From NCBI GenBank assembly GCA_008638375.1, contig CM018036.1, positions 9,632,828 to 9,696,827 on the forward strand: a stretch of DNA of 64,000 bases. The letters are read 5' to 3'. Positions 21,701-33,542 of this stretch are shown here, in pieces (positions within the stretch are counted from its first letter, which is position 1; each line of letters begins with the position of its first letter). Below the pieces are notes generated by a model. It saw only the letters and a list, made by a program, of their open reading frames with translations, was not told the origin of the DNA and made no database searches. The translations under genes were made by a program, and so were the position numbers. The DNA is from Nyssa sinensis. Its lineage: Eukaryota > Streptophyta > Magnoliopsida > Cornales > Nyssaceae.

Positions 21701-22303
21701 ATGCTCATTTCTTGGTGGTTTTTCATGGGGTTTCGTTTGTTATGATCCCCTCTTCATGGAGCTTCATTTCCCATTCAAGAAAATGGATTTAAATGAAAGT
21801 TCGTGAGGTTGGGGTTTTGAACCCGTACCTGCAAGTGAATATTTGGAGGCCATTGTTTGTGATTTTTGGCCGCGGTCACACGTTTTAATAACCCTCATGA
21901 CTTCTTCTTGAAGTCCATATGCACCAAAAAGAGTTTGGCTCCCTTTGTTTCAGACCTGCTATAGCATGGTCTTCAATGGCGGTTTCTTCTGGGTCTTATG
22001 TTTTTAGGTGTTTTCAAGGCTTCCTTTCATGTTTAAAACACTTCTAAACATATATTAAACATCATACTTAAAAGAATAACTCTAAAACAGTTCTTAATAA
22101 TGCAATATTCTAGAGAGAGAAAAATGGAGATTTGAGTTTTCTCACCTTCTTTCCCTCGGTTTCCTTCCTTTTTCTTGCTTTAAATCCTTCCTTAGCTTCT
22201 CAGTTTCTCCCTCTTTGGATTTCTTTCACGAGATACAAGCATGATTTGCATGCTTTTGGTTTGTCTTATAAAGGAAGAAAACCGACCTCTCTCTCTCTCC
22301 TCA

Positions 22304-22349
<46 letters not shown>

Positions 22350-22866
22350 GATTTCGTAGCTTTTATTTTTGACCTTATCAACCCATCTTACACTCCATTA
22401 ATTCTGCTTTTTCATTTTTGGCAACTTACATTAAATGGATCCTTGATATTTTTGTGATATATGTATATTATATATACACACACACAAACTCATCTACACA
22501 CACTCACACACAACAGCCGTCACACACACACACCATTCACACACTGTTCACTAGATATTTTGTATTAATATAACTTTATAACATTAATAATATCTTAACT
22601 ATTTATATATACATACTTATACATGTACATGTGTATATATATACTTTTATACACTTTATATCATACACACAATACACCATAAAGTGTGTGTTTGTGTGTT
22701 CAAATTTATTTAATCATAATTAGAGTTAATAATTTCATATAAATAAATAAATAAATAAATAATTATTTAATTAATTATTTCCTTTGGTGTAAATATTTTT
22801 ACACAAATTTTTTTTAATCTCAAAATACGTGCCATATGACCCGGTATCCCGGGTCGGGATATTACA
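18764..22866. mobile_element. 4.1-kb LTR-type insertion (probable solo long LTR), A-specific
   Basis: It starts TGTCACGACCCGAAACC and ends GTCGGGATATTACA (TG...CA). The perfect 5-bp duplication AAAGT lies at 18759-18763 and 22867-22871. Unit B has the intact empty site GGCCAAAGTGAAGATAAG near 62009-62026. I found no gag-pol similarity and no repeated ends inside, so a solo LTR of a long-LTR gypsy-like element is the simplest reading. Between about 20640 and 21040 there are three diverged tandem segments, each with a TTTACGTGTC word about 140 bp apart. Open frames inside (19543-19839, 21395-21648, 22132-22359) show no domain. Confidence 0.75.
22307..22345. repeat. (TC)n microsatellite
   Basis: Uninterrupted TC dinucleotides inside the 4.1-kb LTR-type insertion, followed further on by CA- and TA-rich tracts. 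Confidence 0.9.
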
Positions 22867-23437
22867 AAAGTGAAGATAAGATTGTAGAGTGAAAAAGAAT
22901 TAAGAGGGAAAGGAGTTAGTGACCTAAATCTATAGAAAGCAAGAAGGAACGCAAAGTATACTTGTGCTTGATTATTCTTAAATGTTTTAGCTGCAGGAAA
23001 TATTGAACCTTTGGAAATTGGATATATGGTACACAAAGGAAATTTTTGGCAAGAGAGATAATTTTGCAAGTTAAGTGATTTTTCAGATGAAGATGACCTA
23101 TCAGCAAGTGTCAAGAATAAAAAATTTCAGAAGCTCCAGATTCAAAAAATTTGTTAAAGTAATATGCAATAAGACAACTCCAAGAAGCAAATTGCTTGTT
23201 GGCAGGTCTGATGTACAGAATAAGTCATTTTTACCTATATCAAAAATACAACTTTAGTTATTTATATAATTCATTTGTTTTTCTTTAATCCTCAATAGAT
23301 TTATTTGAGAATGGAGGTCACTTGTTTGAATAAACTTCAAAAGTCAAAATGGAAGAAGATCAATCAAAATATTTCAACAGATTTATCGATATTTGACAAT
23401 GTAATGAGATTTGAGAGCTAATTCTTTGGGTATCCTT

Positions 23438-23894
23438 CAAAAACCAGCTATCACTCTTCCCAATCAATCCAAGTCAGTACAAAGGTCAGTCATCAGTTTC
23501 ATTCTTCCCTGTGTAAAATAGACTCTTTATGTACAGAGTTATTGCTTGCCTCTATTTGTTGGAATTTGCGTGCATGATGGTCTTCCGTCTGTGAATCAAG
23601 AAAATTTCCGGTAAGAAGGTATAATAAATTGAAAACTTAGAGCATATTAACACGTCAAACAACTACATGTGCCTTATAATCCACATGTTGCAGCTACTAT
23701 GCATTTGCCAGCATGCAATAACTTTGCTTCAGGAGCCCCAACGCCAACTGACTTAAAGGTCAATATACCAATCTCGGTAACCAACTCTACATGTTTCTTT
23801 TTTTCCTTCTCAAGTAAATAGCACGAAGAGGACCAAGCTAAGACAAGGCTTTGATATGCTACAATTCTCACAAAAATAAAGCATGGCAAAAGAG
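23438..23894. other. DNA right of unit A, no gene confirmed
   Basis: Similarity to unit B ends at 23437. A minus-strand frame at 23674-23889 ends VGVGAPEAKLLHAGKC plus nine residues. It could be a short exon but I do not recognise it and cannot support it further. Confidence 0.3.
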
Positions 23895-24164
23895 AGCTAC
23901 ATATATAAATAAAAAATAAGTGAAAGAATACAGGAGGTCAAGCGGGAGAAATTTACTAATACAGAACAAATATACATTTGCCATCTTACTTTCCTTGTTA
24001 GGTATATGTGGACCACAGAGAGAGAGAGCGAGATAGAGACAGAGAGCACTGCGTCTATAAATAAAAAAAAGTAAAAGAACAGAGGAGGTCAAGAGGGAGA
24101 AATTTACTAATACAGAACAAATATACATTTGCCATCTTATTTTCCTTGTTAGGTATATATGGAG
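23895..24164. repeat. Imperfect tandem duplication of about 115 bp
   Basis: A segment containing GGAGAAATTTACTAATACAG, CATTTGCCATCTTA and CCTTGTTAGGTATAT occurs twice about 156 bp apart. A GA-rich tract (GAGAGAGAGAGCGAGA) lies between the copies. It ends just before the copia 5' LTR. Confidence 0.75.
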
Positions 24165-24171
24165 CCTAGAG

Positions 24172-27100
24172 TGTTAACAGCTATACAACAACTGTGTATT
24201 AGCCAATTACCCTAGTCTTACTTTCCTGTTCTTTAGTCTTACTTTCCTATTCTTTTGGGTTTCCTTGTACAACCAATTACTTTCCTAATCTTTTGCCTTT
24301 TGTTTTGCTTTTCCTTCTATACACGATACTGTACATGGAATATATAAAATACACCATCTCTTTGTCTCTCCATATGAAGGAGGACACCAAAATCTGCAGC
24401 TTTAATTTTATCATGGTATCAGAGCAGGTTTCGATACCTGTCTGAACCTCTGTTCCTCCTTTTTCTTGTTTGCCTGCTATCTTCCCTTCTTGATCATTTG
24501 CAATGGTTGACAATGGTAAAGATGGAGATATATCCACTTCATCTATGGTGTTAGGTGATGATCCCTTCTCCATCCACCACTCTGATAACCCAACTGCAGT
24601 GTTGGTTTCGCCTCCTCTAAATGGAGACAATTATGGATCTTGGCTTCGCGCAATTAACATGGCTTTGCAAGCCAAAAATAAAATAGGATTTGTGGATGGC
24701 TCCATCCAGCAACCTAGTCAAGACAAGGTTACTGAAGTATCTCAATGGGAGAGGTGCAATGATTTGGTTGGATCATGGATTCTGAACTTCGTCTCTGATG
24801 AAATTTGAAGTAGTATTTTATATGCTGACAGTGCGAGAGCTATATGGACTGATTTGTCCGAACGTTTTTCGCGATCTAATGCTCCCAAGATTTACCAACT
24901 CAAGCAATCCATATCTTTGCTCAAACAAGATGATTTGTCAGTTTTGGCTTATTTCATGAAACTCAAGTCCCTTTGGGATGAATTGAATTCACTCCATGCT
25001 TTCCAACCATGTACTTGTGGGAGTGGGAAGATTTTTTCTAAACGTTTTCAACAAGATCGTGCACTGGAATTTTTACAAGGTCTCCAAGACCGATTTGCAG
25101 CCATTCGTAGCCAAATCTTATTGATGGAGCCTTTCCCGAGTGCCACAAAAATGTATTCTCTTGTTCGACAAGAAGAAAAACAACAGGAGATACATTCTCT
25201 ATCGACCCATGTGCCAGATGCTGCTGCGCTCAATACTGCAACGAAACCAAATAACTTCTATCCTAATCGGATTGTTGTTGGCAGTAATCGCCCAAGTCCT
25301 GGTGGTGAAAATCATCCAAGTTCTTCTAATCGCAAGCCTAAATATCATTGTGATCATTGTGGGCGAGATGACCACTCCAAGGAGCGATGTTTTAAGATTA
25401 TTGGGTATCCTCCCAAGCGTTCAGACTCTTCAAATTCTTCAAGTAAATCAGGGAACAAGGTGGCTCCTTCTGTTATAACTCAAGAGCAGTATGACAAGTT
25501 GCTAGCAATGCTCTCCTTAGGTAACATCAATCCTAGCTTTCATTTAGCAGGTATTGCTCTCTCCATTCCACCACACTCTGTTTGGATTATTGATACAGGA
25601 GCTACCAATCATATGTGTTCATCTTTAACTTTGTTTTCTTCCTATAACTCATGTCCTACTCAATTTGTGTTTAATTGCCTGATGGTTCTATTGCTTGCGT
25701 TGCCCACATTGGCACAATCAAACTCTCACCCACATTAACACTTGAGAATGTCTTCCATATTCCATCATTCAAATACAATTTGCTGTCTGTGAGCCAACTT
25801 GCAAAATCTAGTCATTGTACAGTCATGTTTATTTCCACTTCTTGTTCCTTTCAAGGACCTATCAACGAGGAAGACGATTGGACAAGGGAATCTCTATGAG
25901 GGGCTCTGTTATTATTAGGCCATATCAACTGCTTTGGCGGTTGTCGCACCTTTCCTCTTTTGATCTTTGGCATTGGAGGCTAGGCCATCTTTCTTTTGGT
26001 TCTTTAAATAATTTGGTTAAAGATTTTCCTTTCATGTCAACATCAAAACATCATTTTTGTGACATTTGTCCTCGAGCTAAACAGAGGCGATTGCCATTTT
26101 CTTCTAGTTTAATTGCTACTAGTAAAACCTTTCAATTGATACATTGTGATATATGGGGCCTTTTTTTACAACCTTCTTTGAATGAATGTTGTTATTTTTT
26201 TACCATTGTTGATGATTTTTCTAGATGCACTTGGGTCTATCTTATGTGTGTGAAATTTGAAACAAAAAAATGTTACAATCTTTCTTTGCTTTGGTCAAAA
26301 CTCAATTTCATTCATAGGTTGATTCCCTCTCCTACGATAATGGTGCCATTTTATTTCCCCTAATACAAAAAATACAATCCGATAATGGTTCAGAATTCCT
26401 TTCTAGTGATATGCAAACTTTCTTCACTGTCCATGGCATAATTCACCAACGAAGTTGTGTTGGAACGCCACAACAAAATGGCGTAGTTGAACATAAGCAC
26501 CGTCACATCCTTGAAGTGGCACTGTGCTCTCCGTTTTCAAGCAAACTTACCGCTCAAGTTTTGGGGTGAATGTGTTCTTACGGCAGTTTATCTCATTAAC
26601 AAAATGCCTTCCCTACTATTGTCTGAAAAATCCCCTCATGAAATTTTGTTTAACTCTAAGCCAAGCTTATTCCCATTTGCGCGTTTTTGGCAGCTTGTGT
26701 TATGCTCGCAATGCCAACATTAAGCATAAGTTTGAGCAATGTGCTAAACCTGGAATATTCATTGGCTATCCTTATGGGTATAAGGGTTATCGCATTTATG
26801 ACATTGAGTCGCACTCTATTTATACATCTCGTGATGTCGTTTTTCATGAAGGTATTTTTCCATTTCGTGATGTTCCTGTGTCTTCTACACCCCCTTCCAC
26901 CGTAATTCCTTTGCTAGTTTATGATAATGGGAATTTTGCATTTTTCTCCTCATCCATCTCCACCTGTTCCAAATGGCCACATTGATACCCTCAATAATTC
27001 TACTCCGGCCGACCTTGATGTGGTTGATGATGACCTTCCTCCTATCACAGAACCAGCTTCAGCACATGCCCATGCCCCTGTGCCATTGCTGTTACCGGTC

Positions 27101-28632
27101 TTGCCACCTCACTGCCATCGACAACCTCCTTACTTGGCTGATTATCTTTGTTCTAGTGCCACTCATGGTGCCTCCTCTCTCCTTTCGGACTCTTCGTTGA
27201 AAGGTACTCCCTATCCCCTTCATCATTATTTTTCTTTCTCTAATTTTTCTGTTGGCCATAAAAGCTTTCTTTCTGCCATTTCATCCACCGATGAGCCTTG
27301 TACCTTTTCTCAAGCTGTTAAAATTCCGCATTGGAGAGAAGCTATGAAAAATGAGATCACTGCCTTGAAAAAAATAAAACATGGAGCCTTGTTCCCTTTC
27401 CTTCACACAAAAAGCCCATTGGTTGTAAATGGGTTTACAAGATCAAATATCACTTCGATGATACCATTGAATGCTACAAGGCCCGATTGGTCGCTAAGGG
27501 CTTCACCCAAGTTGAAGGCTTGGATTATCATGAGACTTTTGCCCCTGTAGCTAAGCATGTCACAGTGTGTGCTCTTCTCTCTCTTGCTTCTATTAAAGGA
27601 TGGTCTCTCCATCAATTGGATGTCAATAATGCCTTCTTGCAAGGCGATTTAGATGAAGAAGTTTATATGGCGCTTCCACCTGGGCTTTGCTCGAAAGGGG
27701 GAGATAAGGGTTTGCTATTTACACAAATCCATTTACGGTTTAAAATAGGCCTCCAGACAATGGTTTGCTAAATTTTCTTCTGCTTTATTGGATGCGGCTT
27801 TCTCTCAATCACAGGCAGACTATTCTCTATTCACTCTCAAACAAGGTGATTCCTTGACATTCGTTTTGGTCTATGTTGATGACATTATCATTTCAGGCAA
27901 TAATGTTTCGGCCATTCAGCGTGTCAAAAATTTTCTGTAGCACCGTTTTTTTATCAAGGATCTTGGCAAGTTGAAATATTTCCTTGGCATTGAAGTGGCC
28001 AGATCCCAGCAGGGTATCTTTCTTTCTCAAAGAAAATATACTCTCGACATTCTCAAAGATACTGGCTTACTTGGAGGTTGGGTTTCCTCTTTTCCAATGG
28101 AGCAACACTTGTGTTTGTCACCTACCGATGGTACCTTATTGCCTGATCCTACTCTTTACAAACGACTAGTGGGTCGCCTCATTTATTTAACTGTCACACG
28201 GCCTGACATCAATTATGTGGTTCATGTTCTAAGCCAATTTATGCACTCTCCTCGTAGTACTCATATGGATGTTGCACATCGCTTGGTCCGCTACCTGAAA
28301 GGTTCCATTGGTAAAGGCATTTTTTTGTCTTCTTCAATCTCTCTTGACTTACGGGGCTATTGTGATTCTGATTGGGTTGGTTGTCCGAAAACTCGTCGTT
28401 CTACCACTGGTTATTGCACCTTCCTTAGCTCTAGTATTCTCTCTTGGAAAACTAAAAAGCAAAGCACTGTTTTTTGTTCCTCCGCTGAAGCAAAGTATAG
28501 AGCCATGGCTACCTGAACTTCGGAGTTACAATGGTTGAATACTTTATTTTTGACCTTGGTCTGTCACCTCCTTCTCCTATTACCATATATTGTGACAATC
28601 AAGCAGCCCTACATATCGCCAACAATCCGGTG
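24172..28632 (+). mobile_element. Ty1/copia retrotransposon, decayed and lacking its 3' end
   Basis: The 5' LTR runs from TGTTAACAGC at 24172 to ATTTTATCA at 24413. The primer binding site TGGTATCAGAGCAGG follows immediately, complementary to initiator tRNA-Met. The internal order gag, protease, integrase, reverse transcriptase, RNase H defines Ty1/copia. The coding region is cut at 28632 within RNase H, right after DNQAALHIANNPV. The next sequence is the TGTCACGAC end of an LTR-type fragment. I found neither the missing RNase H end nor a 3' LTR beyond it. Confidence 0.9.
24503..28516 (+). pseudogene. copia gag-pol polyprotein, multiple stops and frameshifts
   Basis: Gag starts at 24503 (PLNGDNYGSWLRAINMALQA) and is stopped by TGA at 24806. 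It resumes at 24854 and carries the CCHC zinc knuckle CDHCGRDDHSKERC. The aspartic protease motif WIIDTGATNHMCSS follows at about 25585. The integrase shows the HHCC region (LGHLSF, HFCDICPRAKQ) and IVDDFSRCTWVYL. Reverse transcriptase shows [35 protein letters not shown] and the catalytic YVDDIII. RNase H shows [19 protein letters not shown]. At least five frame changes and stops separate the blocks, so it cannot make a full polyprotein. Confidence 0.9.
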
Positions 28633-30234
28633 TGTCACGACCTAGAACCCTGACCTATGTGGATTTGGGGTTTGTGATTGGCTACCTGAGACCTTTTTAA
28701 ATGATGACAATACTTTTCTAATTACCATTTACGGAGCGGAATAAATTTTTTTCTTCTTCACATGCATAAAATAAGCTACAACTTAATCAGTCGATTTAAA
28801 ATACCATCACTGAATATCATAGTTTCCAAGTCAAAGAGTAGCATAACATTACATAACTTTAATACATAAGATCCGAAAATGTCTAGTCTATCTTCGGTTA
28901 AAGACTCATAAAAAAGAACTCGCTTCATCACTTAAACACTTATCCTACATCACCTGAAAGCAAGTTTGTCTAGTTCTCACCTGAAAACATGGTAAATATC
29001 TATAATGAGCTCGACAGCTCAGTGAGTATTTCATAACATGCCAAGAGTTTCAAAACTACTATGTAATACAGTCTGAAATGTCTATACTTATATAGAATTA
29101 AAATACATCATATCAAGTACAACAGATCAGAGAATAGTATCAAAGTCATTTTCAATAAATCTCAGTTCAATCACAGTCGGAAATCAAAATCGATAACATA
29201 GCACAATCATAATAATGAACCACTAACATAGTTTGATAATAATGATTAGTATTATAATTTAAACATGGTTCGAAGTCGTTTTCAATATCAATAGTCATAG
29301 TCAAATCAAGATCATAGTCTAATATTGTAACTCGATCATAGTTACGGTTCAAAGTCGTTTTCAATAACAATAGTCATAGTTCAAAATCAACATCATAGTT
29401 CGGTAACATAGTTCGATAATAATTTCATAGTTTGATAATCAAAATTGTAGTTCAATAATTCTTAGTTTGATGATTCAAAGTTCAATTATAGTTCACATTC
29501 GATATTCATAAAAGTTCAAATCATAAAATTCCTCTTCTATGGCCAGCAAATTAGAACCTTGCTGACTGAGATCAAATTCAATAGTACCACCAATATACCC
29601 CGTGGTTAGGGTTCAATGGCCTCCAAATTAGAACCTCGCTGACTGAGATCAAATTCAATAATACCACCAATATACCCCATGGTTAGGGTTCAATAAGGTC
29701 ACAATCTATTCAATAATGATCAATCATAGAAGGGTGTTTCATTCAAAACATCAAAATCATATCCAAAATCAATAACATCAATAACAATATCAGTTATCCA
29801 AATAAAAGTTTCATATTTATCCTTTAGTCAAAACAGTTCAGAGATTGGTAAGAAAACCGTATCGTTTCATGAGTGTTTTACAAAACATTTTCTTGGATCA
29901 AAGGAAGACCGTATGGATATCAATGGGTCATTTAAAACATATACTAGGTACAATGTATCAGTTAACGAGGGCTATAAGGAAGTGGCAATATATATCAGTA
30001 AGTCTTTCAAAACGATATCAAATGTAATGCGTCTATTTCCAAGTCATAAAGAAGTTCAATATTTATATGTATAATAAAATTCACTTTAGACATGGCATGA
30101 AAATATTCACAAGGTGTCTATTATCAAAGTCATAGAGTCGATATTTATATCGATAATGAAAATCAACCTCAACATGATATGAAAAAATTCACTTGAAGTC
30201 CCAAAAGCTTAATATAAAAATCCTTCTTAAACGA
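28633..30234. mobile_element. Truncated LTR-type fragment of the TGTCACGACC class
   Basis: It starts TGTCACGACCTAGAACCC at the copia breakpoint, the same terminal type as the 4.1-kb insertion at 18764. The region is repetitive, with recurring CATAGT/TTCAATA words at 29160-29480. No matching TATTACA end was found before the FATB pseudogene begins, so the right part is missing or unrecognisable. A short open frame (30193-30540) overlaps the FATB pseudogene and is not meaningful. Confidence 0.55.
29541..29694. repeat. Two tandem copies of a 77-bp unit
   Basis: Units at 29541-29617 and 29618-29694 both contain TTAGAACC, GCTGACTGAGATCAAATTCA and CCAATATACCCC, with only a few substitutions between them. 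Confidence 0.9.
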
Positions 30235-31268
30235 AGGGTCCCAATGTTCTCGAGGTTGTTGGCATATTTGGGCCTCCACTCGGTCCGCCCCTTCACAATC
30301 TCAAGCCCCACCCTCGAGTTGAAGCAAATGCTTGCACTTCACATAACCAGAACCAAGCAAATTACCAATGCTAGAGCCCGATACAGCAGTGAGGGACTAC
30401 AGTACACTGTCCCTCCTACACTCTTTCCTGTACTCCAAAGTCATGCTAGAAAGCTCATGACTCTCCAAGATTGGCGGTGGTGCACTTTCAAGGATCCAGC
30501 CGATGTATTTCACATTGTTAACATGCTGGTTGATATCTAAATCACTCCATTTTGGAGATAAACCAATACGAACGTAATCTGCAGTGCTATCATCAAGTTT
30601 TGGTAATTTTTTGCTATCTTCATCCACAACAGGAGGTGAATCAACCAAATAAGGCCCTATTTCCTCTCGGACTTAATCTGGAATTTTAGATAACTGCCAT
30701 GTCTCTTTATTCATCATAACCCATACATTGGAAGCTCTTGTTACAATATCGCCTGTCTTGTAGTCACGGACATGCCTGATCTCGGCGCATACCATTCGTT
30801 CCAGATTGAGCTACCCAAGTGTCTACTTGAACAACGTCACCCTCAAGTCGGATAGCGATCTACCTTAACCTGCATTTTGGTGACCACCCATATCAGATTC
30901 TTTTTGCACATCTCTGGAGTTGAGCCAAAGCCATCACCCCAAAGCCCTGCACTCTTGACATGGTTAGGGGTCGATTCCTGCAAATGATTCATCAATGTCT
31001 CTATAGATGCAGTTCGATCACCCCCTATTTCATATGATCTGATTGAGAAGTTTTGACGAAAAACAAGCCCATCTTGAACAATTCTCCCCAAACCAAACGG
31101 GCCAATGAACATATCGGGTCACCTCGGCTTCCAATCAAGCATCATCCTTTGCTTCTCTATTGCCAAGAAAATCGTTGTGATAGCAACAAGGAGCATTCTC
31201 CAATCTGGCAATTGGTTGATAAACGTCCTTGAGGGAGGCGATGGTGTCTCATCCTCACTCTTGAGGCC
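30235..31268 (-). pseudogene. FATB: Intronless (processed) FATB acyl-ACP thioesterase pseudogene
   Basis: FATB is the plastid thioesterase that releases saturated fatty acids, mainly palmitate, from acyl-ACP. Reading the minus strand continuously gives TFINQLPDWRMLLVAITTIF, then PFGLGRIVQDGLVFRQNFSI, SYEIGGDRTASIETLMNHLQ, TPEMCKKNLIWVVTKMQVKV, WSDLDINQHVNNVKYIGWIL with the conserved NQHVNN active-site block, SHELSSMTLEYRKECRRDSV and finally GRTEWRPKYANN at the C-terminus. FATB genes normally have several introns; none is present here, so this is a retrocopy. In-frame stops (after LDWKPR, after VDRYPT, after SKIPD, after RRDSVL) and small shifts show it is dead. Its 5' side is interrupted by the element at 31269. 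Confidence 0.9.
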
Positions 31269-32355
31269 CAATGTTCTCAGACCCAGCCTGTTCATCGAAT
31301 CGAAAAATTGTCCGGGTTACGGGTTCAACCGTCGGGTCAACCAGAATCAAACCGTGATGTCATAATTATGTAATTAATAAATTTAATAATACATATTATT
31401 AATATTTTAAATTTAAAAAATTATACAAAAATTACTAAAAATTATATAAAACCCAACTCTCTCTCTCTCTCTCTCTCTCTCATATACACACTTTTATCGG
31501 TTACATCCACGGCATTTCTCTCATGGTCATGGGTCTGTAAGCAACCAAATCTCTCTGCAGCTGGGCAAATCTCTCTCCATATCTCTGTCTACCTACGGTA
31601 ATTCCATTTTTGTTTTCTCTCTATATTTTTCTCTCTAAAAGAAACATGGATTTCGGAAACAATGGGTGTATACAGTCGTCTAGTGATGGTGATGAAGAGT
31701 ATGATTCACGTGCCGAATCGATCTCAGCCTTCTTGAACCCAACAGGGCCATATCGGTCCCATGTCTAACCAACCACAACAGCCACCACCGTCTCACCTCC
31801 ACCATGCCTCCACCACTCCTATGTTTGACCCATTATCAAACTTTTACGACCCCATTTCACGACCACCACCACTTTCAAATCCCAACTCTCTTCTCAATCT
31901 TGACATGGTCTGGTCCAAAACCGCAAGATCTGAGCCCAATTGCACCGAGATCAACACCGAGACGAAGACGAAGGAGGAAGGACGAACGACGCCGACGAGT
32001 CGACGGTCACTATCGCCGTGCGGTGCGAGTTGCTGTCGCGCCGTCACGCCATGCGGTGGATCAGTTCAAGTGATGAAGTGAGAAACAGAGAAAGAGAAAT
32101 CTGAGAGAATGAGAAGAGAAATGAGGCGATTTACGTTGGTTTTATTTTATTTTTTATATATATATAGGGGTGAACTGGTGACCCAGTGACGGGTCGAACG
32201 GTTCACCGGTTGAACTGCCCGGTTCTGACGGTTTGCCATTTTTAGCACGGTTTTGAGTTTGGAACAGGTTTGTGGGTTCGACCGGACCGTTCCTTGGACC
32301 GGTCGACGGTTCAACCGGTTGAACCATCCGGTCCGGTCCGGTTTTGAAAACATTG
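31269..32355. mobile_element. hAT-like element inserted in the FATB pseudogene
   Basis: The left end CAATGTTCTCAGACC and right end TTTTGAAAACATTG are inverted repeats. The perfect 8-bp duplication TTGAGGCC is at 31261-31268 and 32356-32363. Subterminal regions are rich in CCGGTTCAACCGG-type words, especially at 32190-32345. At 1087 bp it is too short for a transposase and shows none. Its centre (31646-31955) carries a piece of a host gene. Confidence 0.82.
31646..31955 (+). pseudogene. Captured 5' fragment resembling a VQ-family gene
   Basis: The frame beginning MDFGNNGCIQSSSDGDEEYD and SRAESISAFLN is followed, after a 1-nt shift near 31761, by PMFDPLSNFYDPISRPPPLS and LLNLDMVWSKTARSEPNCTE. 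This arrangement resembles the N-terminal half of plant VQ-motif regulators that bind WRKY factors. The VQ motif itself is not present, so only the 5' part was captured. A CT-rich leader (31455-31640) precedes it as in a genuine 5' UTR. After the last match the frame runs on into unrelated arginine-rich codons. The family assignment is from memory of the N-terminal pattern and is moderate. Confidence 0.5.
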
Positions 32356-32363
32356 TTGAGGCC

Positions 32364-32676
32364 TTCTCAAGCGGAGGAAGTGCAATTTTAATGTGCTGCA
32401 CTCGAACCATAAATTTATGGCTTCTAGAAGTTGTAGTCATCAATGTGCTGAAGCTTTTCTCTTCTTTGCACCTGATGGCATGATTGGTCTTTGTTTTGGG
32501 GGGGGGGGGGTGGAGAGATTGGGTCGACAAATCGTGGCTCGTCCTCCTCTTGTCCTTCTGTAAATTGTGGACCTTGCCTCTTTTTTTTTTTTCTAGCTCA
32601 CTATCTCTCTCTCTCTCTCTCTAGCCGCCTCACATGCACGCACACACACTTTGATTTTTTTTGTACACACACAAGG

Positions 32677-32712
<36 letters not shown>

Positions 32713-32933
32713 GCTTATACTTGCGTACACACATGGATATATTAGGTAAGGGTGAGGCGTTGCATGTGTTTCAATTGATTTGGGAGGTGGGGTGGCCTTT
32801 ATATGATATATAGATATATGGTGTGATAAACCACACAAATGTGTTAGCAGTCTAGCTGGCTAACATTTTGGTCTTAAAATTCTTCCATCTTTTTAGTCTT
32901 GGGATGAAATCCCTTGACCAACACTTTTGACTA
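32364..32933. other. Low-complexity DNA left of unit B
   Basis: Possible further 5' remains of the FATB retrocopy up to about 32480, too degraded to align. A G-run (32500-32511), T-run, CT repeat (about 32603-32622), CA repeat and TA repeat follow. No gene. Confidence 0.45.
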
Positions 32934-32974
32934 CTTTCAAGAATTATTAGCGTGTGAAGGTGGTTATTTCGAAA

Positions 32975-33542
32975 CAAAGTTGATTTTCAAGAATTATTAG
33001 CGTGTGAAGGTAGATATTTCGAAAGCAAGACTGAAAAAATGTCAAGAACTATTTTTGAAAGAGAAGGAGACTACGAGACTCATTTGGTGATGTATTTTAT
33101 TATATCCACCAAAATTTGGGATCAGGGTACATTTGTATATTTTTATATTGACCTCGGGGCAAGGTCCATTGTAAGGGTGATGGAATGATACGTGCCTATT
33201 TTTAGTTTATAAATATATAATATATTTTAGTTAGTTAATAAGAAGTTATTTAGTGAATGGGTTAGTGGGCATCCTAGGTAGTTATCAAGATAGTAGAGTC
33301 ATGGTTAGTAGTGCTCAAAGTAATGGAGTCAGGGTTAGTTATTATTTTCTTGTATATAAAGAACCTATTATGAATAGAAAAGGCATCGGAGTATTTGATT
33401 AACTTTCTTGTGAAGGTTTAGGAGGTTTTAGTTCTCTTCAAATTGAATCTGCAGGAGGATTTCGCCCCCCTCGAAGTAGGTTTCTTCCCTATTCTTCTCT
33501 CCTTTTATTTTATTTTATTTTCTAGAAAAAATGTTAGTATCA
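32975..33542 (+). mobile_element. Remnant of the short LTR retroelement (interior plus 3' LTR)
   Basis: This is the B copy of A 8267-8834. The LTR runs 33186-33542 (TGATACGTGCC to GTATCA) and is followed by the same flank CTTGGTCACTAAG as in A. The 5' LTR and primer binding site are absent because the duplication starts inside the element. Confidence 0.85.

Larger units (their letters stand above)
8267..23437. repeat. Segmental duplication unit A
   Basis: Unit A aligns in the same orientation to 32975-62583 (unit B). Matching blocks are A 8267-12972 to B 32975-37650, A 12973-13402 to B 44644-45103, A 14187-17444 to B 45104-48478, and A 18552-23437 to B 61806-62583 once the A-specific LTR insertion at 18764-22866 is removed. 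A is the likely parental copy, because 5FCL exon 1 and intron 1 continue naturally to its left while B starts abruptly inside the short LTR element. A-specific insertions are the hAT MITE at 13411 and the LTR element at 18764. A also lost 77 bp at 17424. Confidence 0.9.

Noticed and set aside
22767..23114. Minus-strand 115-codon frame shared with B (61949-62260)
   Set aside because: The two copies diverge in frame length because the LTR insertion interrupts A. Composition is AT-driven and no domain is visible, so I did not call it a gene.
32593..32838. 81-codon frame rich in Val-Cys and Arg-Glu
   Set aside because: Produced by CA, TA and GA microsatellites.
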